DNA of 64,000 nucleotides, from contig CM055102.1 in the NCBI GenBank assembly GCA_029204225.1, positions 26,206,922 through 26,270,921 of the forward strand, given 5' to 3'. A program made the translations under genes and the position numbers. This stretch comes from Diphasiastrum complanatum (taxonomy: Eukaryota > Streptophyta > Lycopodiopsida > Lycopodiales > Lycopodiaceae). Under the pieces are notes generated by a model, which had not been told where the DNA came from, did no database searches, and saw only the letters and a list, made by a program, of their open reading frames with translations. This document shows positions 56,331 through 64,000 of this stretch, piece after piece (positions within the stretch are counted from its first letter, which is position 1; each line of letters starts with the position of its first letter).

Positions 56331-56556
56331 AAATGACTTTATCAGCCAACCCTAGATTTCACTCTAGGAGTAAGCACATTGAAATCAGATATCACTACAT
56401 CAGGGGCAAGATTCTCAATAAAGAGGTAAGCTTAACGTACTGTAGAACACAGAACATGGTTGCATATATATTCACTAAGGCATTAAGTGCTAATGCACAC
56501 AACAAGTTTTGTGCATTGCTTAGTCTGAAGATCAAGGCATTCATGGATCCAAATTA
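56331..56556 (+). pseudogene. Copia RNase H end
   Basis: ANPRFHSRSKHIEIRYHYIR, NMVAYIFTKALSANAHN and LKIKAFMDPN, then TAA and the purine tract. Only the last ~75 residues of RNase H remain. Similar to the RNase H at 52.6 kb. Confidence 0.9.
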
Positions 56557-56564
56557 AGGGGGGG

Positions 56565-57696
56565 TGTTGGATTTATCTCCTCTACCCTCCTAAATCCTAT
56601 TTTAATCCACCTCTATTCATGTTGCTGTATTTTACTTGTGTTGTCGCACAATCTGCATATTTACATGTAAAATAAGACATGCGAAAACCGCGACTGTTTG
56701 CATAAATACAAGTAAATTTCCATAGGCAAAAAGAGCAAAAAAGGTGAAAAAGACGACACTGCGTTTTTACACGTGATTTGTGGCAGGCAAAAAAGGCGAC
56801 ACTTCCCTACAAATGCCGAAGGTGTCCTAATGGAAAAGCAAAGGTACCATGTAAATCAAATTTTAAGGCATTTGTCATAGTGTCCCATTTTTTGCATTTT
56901 CATCTACGTTCATTTCAGCAAAGGCTGATGTCGCGGCCTTCTCACGCTCATCCCATGCCCTGTGCAATCAGATTTGACAATGACAATAGCCACCCACGAT
57001 CTCCCACAAAGAACACATCCACTTTGTACTTTCTTCGTATGCACACCTATAACATTATGTATATATATTAAATACCATCTACATATTCAGCGTGTGTGAA
57101 AAATATAGCATGTATCAGAAGCTTATTAGAGAGAGACGAAGTAGATGCTTTCACGCATCGATTCTTTGTATTGTCAGTAATAGGTTTATTCATTTTTCAG
57201 GTTGGATTAGCTTTGTGAAGCACACAATTTCATCCGCTATTGTCTTGTGCTCACCTGCATTATTGACCTGTACATTTTGCTGTACTTAATCTGATTACAG
57301 CTCTGTTTCTTCTACGTTCAGATTTGTGTCAATATTGCTATGCTTTTCTACATTCTGTCTGACTCTCTTATTGCTTAATCTGGTAGTCTATTCTTCGCAA
57401 ATTATTATTAGTCTAGCTATTCGCGACTAATATTTAGTCTTGCCTTTTGCAACTGATTCGTGACTGATTATTAGTCAAGCTCAGTCTGGCTCATTCTGAT
57501 GTTTTGTTGCTTAATGTTTGGCTACGTAATTAGATCGAACATGATTTCTATCACTATCGTTCTGTTCGAGTCTGATAGGTGTAGTCATGCTTAGGAAAAG
57601 AGTGAGATAGCCTATTCCGTTGCGCATGAACACTTTTCATTTGTTTTTGTTTATTTTTTAGCTATTCTCATTTCTCACACCCCTCTTTTTCCAACA
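56565..57696 (+). repeat. Copia 3' LTR (family E)
   Basis: Follows AATTAAGGGGGGG; runs TGTTGGATTTATC to TTTTTCCAACA, 1,132 bp. It contains a cluster of GACTAAT/ATTAGTC words near 57400-57480. It ends inside a gypsy chromodomain, which resumes at 57697. Confidence 0.85.
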
Positions 57697-57815
57697 CCTG
57701 GTTCGATGGAAGGGATGTACGGACGATGATGATTCCTGGGAACGTGAAGAAAGGTTAAGGAGGAGCTTTCCCAGTTTTAAGTTATGAGGAGAAAACTTGA
57801 ATAAGGGGGGAAGAA
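57697..57815 (+). pseudogene. Gypsy chromodomain end and PPT
   Basis: LVRWKGCTDDDDSWEREERL then a stop, followed by ATAAGGGGGGAAGAA. This is the C-terminal chromodomain of a chromovirus pol. Its left part is missing, replaced by the copia LTR. Confidence 0.85.
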
Positions 57816-58450
57816 TGTCATGCCCATGACTGGTCTCGAGTAGCGTGTCCACGCTAGGGATTGGTAGACCAACAACTCGTAAGTTAATTGTGACTATAAG
57901 GAAATTGGGGCCCTTGTGTGTACATGGGCATAATTAATGGTTGTAGGCCTAAACACATGGTGGTGGAGTTGGTATGGGTCTATCAATGAGTCATTAGAAA
58001 ACTGGATGACGTGGCCCAGATAGGCTGCAGAGGTGTCCAGTTAGGTGTCACAGTGCACTACTAGTGGCGCATGGGCCTTGGAGGGCATAAGTATACCTAT
58101 TGGGCTCTCACTAGTGTATGCTTGATTTGTGATTGGTAGCTACATGCTGCTAGTGTGATTTCTCTTTCCATGACTGTGATGGATCCATAGCTTGGGGGCT
58201 AGATCCGTACGATCTAGGTTGGTTGGGCTGGTTTATCCACCACCCGGCCGTTCCCTTGCGTTGTCGCTTTGATTGGTATGCTTAGATCAGTATCATGTGT
58301 GTAGGACTTTATAGTTATGGCATCTGATTGTTTGTTTTCTAAGCCTCCTTGTTTGCATTGTACATGTGTAGATTGTGCTCAATCTAGGTGGAATCAAAAT
58401 CCAATCAAATGCACTTGTACTCTTGATTTGAGATAAAGTTTTGGTGTAGA
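57816..58450 (+). repeat. Gypsy 3' LTR
   Basis: Starts TGTCATGCCCATGAC, palindromic, directly after the PPT. The right end is uncertain, placed before the pogo-like fragment. It contains TAGCGTGTCCACGCTA (inverted) near 57840. Confidence 0.5.
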
Positions 58451-58577
58451 TTTAGCTGTGAGAAAAAAAAGACGTTTATGTAGGTGTTTCAAAAGATATA
58501 GAGTTCTTCCAGCGTACATGTGTAGTTGTAAGATTGCATTGGATAACACATCTAAGGAGACATTAGCATTGATCAGT

Positions 58578-58769
58578 ATGGGGAGAGCTGAGTTAACTAA
58601 TTTGCAGAGGAAGGAGATTGTGATGCATTATAGCACCCAGTCTACAAGAGACATTGCAATGAGCAATAGAACATTGAGTGCATGGGCTTCTAAGAAATAT
58701 GGCTTTCTTGTATCAGAGATGACAATCTCTAGACTCTTGAGAAAAAATGATCATTTTCTGCAAGATTCT
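58578..58769 (+). pseudogene. Pogo/CENP-B-like transposase DNA-binding fragment
   Basis: From ATG 58578: MGRAELTNLQRKEIV, then LSAWASKKYGFLVSEMTISR and LLRKNDHFLQ. The order (LT-x2-QR start, W-x4-KYG, then TISR-x2-K) resembles the helix-turn-helix N-terminus of Tc1/mariner pogo-type and CENP-B-like proteins. The frame continues into the adjoining LTR without meaning. The DDE catalytic domain is absent. The family assignment is by motif only. Confidence 0.55.
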
Positions 58770-59829
58770 GCCTCCATTCATGTTGTTGTATTTTACTTGT
58801 GTTGTCACACAGTCTGCATATTTACATGTAAAATAAGACAGGCAAAGAAGGCGACACTGTTTTTTCACACGTGATTTATGACAGGCAAAAAAAGGTGACA
58901 CTGCCCTATAAATGCCAAAGGTGCCCTTATGGAAAAGCGAAGGTACCCTGTAAATCAGTTTTAAGGCATTTGTTAGAGTGTCGCGTTTTTCGCATCTTCA
59001 TCAATGTTAATTTTAGTGAAGGCTGACGTCGCGGCCTTCTCACACTCATCTCATGTATTGTGCAATCATATTTGACAACGATAGTAGCCACCCACGATCT
59101 CCCACATACAGCACATCCACTTTGTACTTTCTTCGTCTGCACACCTATAAAAATTATGTATATATATTGAATACCATCTGCGTATTCAGTGTGGGTGAAG
59201 CAATAGAGCGTCAAGCATAGAATCAGAAGTGAATAGGGACAGACATTGTAGATGCTTTCGCGCATCGATTCTTTTTCTTCCGGATCTATATTGTCAGTAA
59301 TAGGTTTATCACCTTTACAGATTGTGTCATTAGCTTTTGTGAAGCACGCGGTTTCGTCCGCTCTACGTTCAGATTTGTGTCAATATTGCAATGATTTTCT
59401 ACATTATATCTGGCTTTCTTATTGCTTAATCTAGTTCTCTGCTCTTCGCGAGAGATTATTAATCTAGTTGTTTGCGACTAATATTTAGTCTTGTCTTTCG
59501 TGACTAATTCGCGACTGATTATCAATCTAGCTCTTCGCGAAAAATTTGCGACTAATAATTTGTCTAGTTGTTCGCGACAAATTATCTTTCTGATGTTTTG
59601 ATGCTTAATGTTTGGCTACGTAATCAGCTTGAACGTGATTTATATCACTAATGTTCTGTTCATGTCTGATAGGCATAGTCATGCTCAAGGAAAGAGTGAG
59701 ATAGCTTATTCTGCTGGGCACGAACACTTTCCATTCGAGTTCGTTTCTCTTTCGAGTTTTGAGTTCGCTTCTTTTCGTGTTCGTTTCTTTTTGAGCTATT
59801 TTCGTTTCTCACACCTCTCTTTCCCAACA
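58770..59829 (+). repeat. Second copia family-E LTR, 5' truncated
   Basis: Matches 56565-57696 from CCTCCATTCATGTTG onward and ends TTTCCCAACA, about 1,060 bp. The TGTTGGATT start is missing. 59440-59600 has repeated TTCGCGAC and GACTAAT words in both orientations. Confidence 0.8.
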
Positions 59830-60715
59830 AGGCATAACTAATAACCATATACACTGGAAAAACCGGCTATCCATGTCAGGAATTATTCCGAATCCCACAT
59901 ATTGGACATGGACGTAACAAGATGAGTACCAAAGAACTGCAAGATATTTTTGGCCATATGAAAATAAGTAGGTTATAGTATTTGAGAAATGTTGTTTTTT
60001 GTTGTGATTTTTTTATCTTCTTATGTTATGATTTTAATTTCATTTCTAGTGTTGTAGTTGTCACTAGAGTTCAAATATTATTTCAATTAAAATTAATGAG
60101 GAAGAAGTTTTAAGTTGTTACTAGAGCTCAAAAAAAATTTCCATCAAAATTAATGAGGAAGAAGTCTCAAAATTTTTATGTATTGGCAAAATATAGCTTG
60201 ATTAAGGCCAAATTTACATAATGGCATTCCACGCATGCTATTTGTGAGAAATTGTCAACTAGTTTTGTTGGTTTATAGGCATTTTTGGAGGCCAACTTGA
60301 AATCTCAACTTAGAGATGGTTTCATATTTGTCAATAAGGTCCTAAATTCTGGTTTCGCTATTTTTGACAAGTAGATAAGTGGACGCGGTCAGATTTGGAC
60401 CCATTCTAATTGGCATCTCATGTGTTTCTCTCTTGATATCTTGGTTTTCTATGTGTAGAATGTTGATTTCTTGGTAGATTTTGGATCCACACGTGCTAAG
60501 TATTGTGCTTTACTGCTATTGTACATACATGGACAATGATAAGTCATATCTGAGTGTTTATGATCAAATCTTTGTGCATTTCTAAGTTCTAACATGCATA
60601 AAGTAGTGATTTTTATCTTCTAGCTATTTCTAGATGTGCAACCAAATTGGCCCAAGATCTTGTCGATCCACTAATGTGTTTTAGATCTATATTTTTTCAC
60701 ATGGTATCAGAGTAG
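59830..60715 (+). repeat. Probable copia LTR end with PBS
   Basis: TGGTATCAGAGTAGG at 60702 is a near-perfect tRNA-iMet PBS preceded by TTTTTTCACA, so the DNA to the left is likely an LTR. A ~65 bp segment (ACTAGAG...CAAAATTAATGAGGAAGAAG) is duplicated at about 60062 and 60120. The left end was not found. Confidence 0.5.
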
Positions 60716-62370
<1,655 letters not shown>

Positions 62371-62378
62371 ATGAACCC

Positions 62379-62591
62379 GCTGTCCAACGATGGATTAATG
62401 AGGGTTCATACAACTTGTGTTTGGCATGATATGTACTCCATATACTATCCGCTGTCCAGCGATGAAGCTTACTAAGTTTTGGAGTAACTTGTTGAAGATA
62501 GATATGTTGCTGTCCAGCGATGGACCTGCAGCGGTCTATCATGAGCAAGAGAATCAAAATGTTGATATATATGGTAGGCTGTCCAGCGATG
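62379..62591. repeat. Spaced repeats GCTGTCCAGCGATG
   Basis: The 14 bp word occurs at 62379 (one change), 62451, 62509 and 62578; spacings 72, 58 and 69 bp. A fainter relative (ACCAACGATGAAG) is at 62680. The spacer sequences are unrelated to one another. Confidence 0.7.
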
Positions 62592-64000
62592 AACCAATAT
62601 TACCTTCCACATACTTCATAATGCATGTTAATGATAGTTTTACATCATATGTGATAAGCTAAGATAGAAGCTTCATAATGACCAACGATGAAGTACTTCC
62701 TATCTCATGAATGGTTGTTTGGTTTCAAGCTCTTTACAATGGATATGAATGGATGATATCTTGGTATGATAACTACAGTTTACATCATACGTTACTATCC
62801 TTCAATGGACATCATGAATATGTGGTTGTTCCTTAAGTAACTAAGGATTACATACGTACTCCAGAAACGAAGCTATTGTTGTTTCATGCTTTTATCAAAA
62901 CATACAACTCAGTTGCTGGTGCATTATGATTATGTTTAGTATGCCTCATGCTATAACCAGTTTCGTTATCATACTTGTGAATGACTACTCTTTCAAAGGG
63001 AATACTACTGTGTATTAGCACTAACAAATGAAACTTGCGCTCTCTGTAGCATCGAATATTACTACTATATTCATTCTCGATTAGGTTCGGCTTCAAGCCA
63101 TAAAGCTATAAGCGTTTGCACAGGTATGCGCATTAAACCATTCACTTCAGATTTGTATAAGCAGTGAATGGGAGGCTCTCCGTAAAGTACTTACTTTCGC
63201 TTTCAAAAAGGCTGACAATAACGTTATGAACGGTTTAAGACTAAGGAAGGCAAGAGCACTCGAGGGGACTAAAACATGGCATCCTCACAAGAAACCACTG
63301 CTACAATCATCCTCGTAAGAATTTTTCGAACAGTTTTTTATATTTTGCAAGCATCACATATGCTCAAAATGTAAGGTGTCTCTTCACAAATGTATTCCAT
63401 TCTAGGTGACTATTAAAGATTCCAAATACAAAATTTACTCGGTTTCTACTCAGTTCGACTATATCACTTCATAAGTAATATAATTTTTCTGCGTTTAATG
63501 ATACCCACGCTGTCCCAAAACAAGGGTTCTCCTCATGTTATCTTGGACAACATGGATTTGCATAAGATAAACGGTTCTTACAAAAGGATTAGAATGGCAC
63601 GGATCTGCCTTGATACCTTGGAAAAACCATGAGAACCTCATCGACAAAATGAAACCTATCCGATACAAGGGTCCAAAAAACCACGGGATGAATATGGGAT
63701 TACGATAAACCAAAGTTTACTCGTAGCTACACTAGTCAGCCATGGCTTGTGATAATTTATCACCCATTCGGTTGTCATATCAGTTTATGGTGAGATACGA
63801 CTGGAAAGCATGGATATGCTCAGGAGTATGGACAGTAGTGCGTGACGTTTCTTAAGTCACACGGGTTAGAATAGCATGGATTTGCTCTGACACTGGCAGA
63901 CGTGTTCACACCATTTCTTTTAGCACTAAGCAATATATACAGTGAAAACTTTTCATACTTTTGCTATAAACAAAATAGACTGATACGGACCAAAGACATA
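62592..64000. other. Gene-free right end with AGCATGGATTTGC repeats
   Basis: No domain was recognised. AACATGGATTTGC, GGCACGGATCTGC, AGCATGGATATGC and AGCATGGATTTGC recur near 63550, 63597, 63805 and 63871, each followed by a diverged shared tail. This suggests old tandem units of a larger repeat. Confidence 0.4.

Noticed and set aside
62379-62591. CRISPR-like pattern of repeat and spacer
   Set aside because: The repeat is only 14 bp, spacers vary in length, and the DNA is plant nuclear with no cas genes. Reported only as a spaced repeat.

Overview
This is nuclear DNA from a land plant, almost certainly a seed plant with a repeat-rich genome. The evidence is spliced genes with GT-AG introns, a plastid-targeted copper chaperone gene, Ty1-copia and Ty3-gypsy retrotransposons (some with chromodomains), hAT transposase fragments and very long pure (TC)n runs. 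Nothing prokaryotic is visible and no species can be named from the sequence.

Host genes. Two are supported. (1) CCS, the copper chaperone for Cu/Zn superoxide dismutase, lies on the minus strand. Its five exons run from 42118 down to 13097, so the 344-codon coding sequence is spread over 29 kb. All splice sites are GT-AG and every phase agrees: 42118-41771, 40850-40778, 19318-19184, 13931-13711, 13354-13097. Intron 2 is about 21.5 kb and intron 3 about 5.3 kb, and both are packed with transposons. (2) An F-box protein gene, also minus strand, shows only one coding exon (2632-2267). The rest would lie left of the window or is lost.

Layout. 1-13 kb: F-box exon, a four-copy ~183 bp tandem array, (TC)61, decayed copia gag and protease pieces, one LTR, a GC-rich island with a hairpin, then the 3' flank of CCS. 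13-19.2 kb: CCS exons 5, 4 and 3 with intron 3, which holds microsatellites, a hAT C-terminal pseudogene and a copia LTR with a PPT on one side and a PBS on the other. 19.3-40.8 kb: CCS intron 2, a nested stack. A hAT gene (19.8-20.65 kb and 33.0-34.7 kb, plus strand) is split by gypsy element A (minus). A's integrase is in turn split twice: by complete-ended gypsy B (21776-26787, 5 bp TSD) and by copia C (26864-29999, 5 bp TSD). Beyond it are two hAT N-terminal fragments, a gypsy 3' end, a copia-integrase/gypsy-protease chimera and another LTR. 40.8-42.2 kb: CCS exons 2 and 1 and a GA-rich, telo-box-containing 5' region. 42.5-64 kb: intergenic retrotransposon debris. This includes a copia element D spread over 43.2-53.05 kb around other fragments, an Athila-type LTR with an unusual repeated leader, a split and inverted gypsy integrase, copia LTR copies at 56.6 and 58.8 kb, a pogo-like transposase DNA-binding fragment, (TC)66 and low-complexity tail sequence.

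How it fits together. The only cellular function that can be read with confidence is copper delivery to plastid and cytosolic Cu/Zn-SOD by CCS. The rest is mobile-element history. I do not see a new enzymatic or defence system. The most unusual observations are structural: the layered insertions inside one CCS intron with TSDs still readable, recurrent loss of the reverse-transcriptase core in different gypsy copies, a GAG-INT-only copia derivative, and several short palindrome arrays inside retroelement LTRs and leaders.
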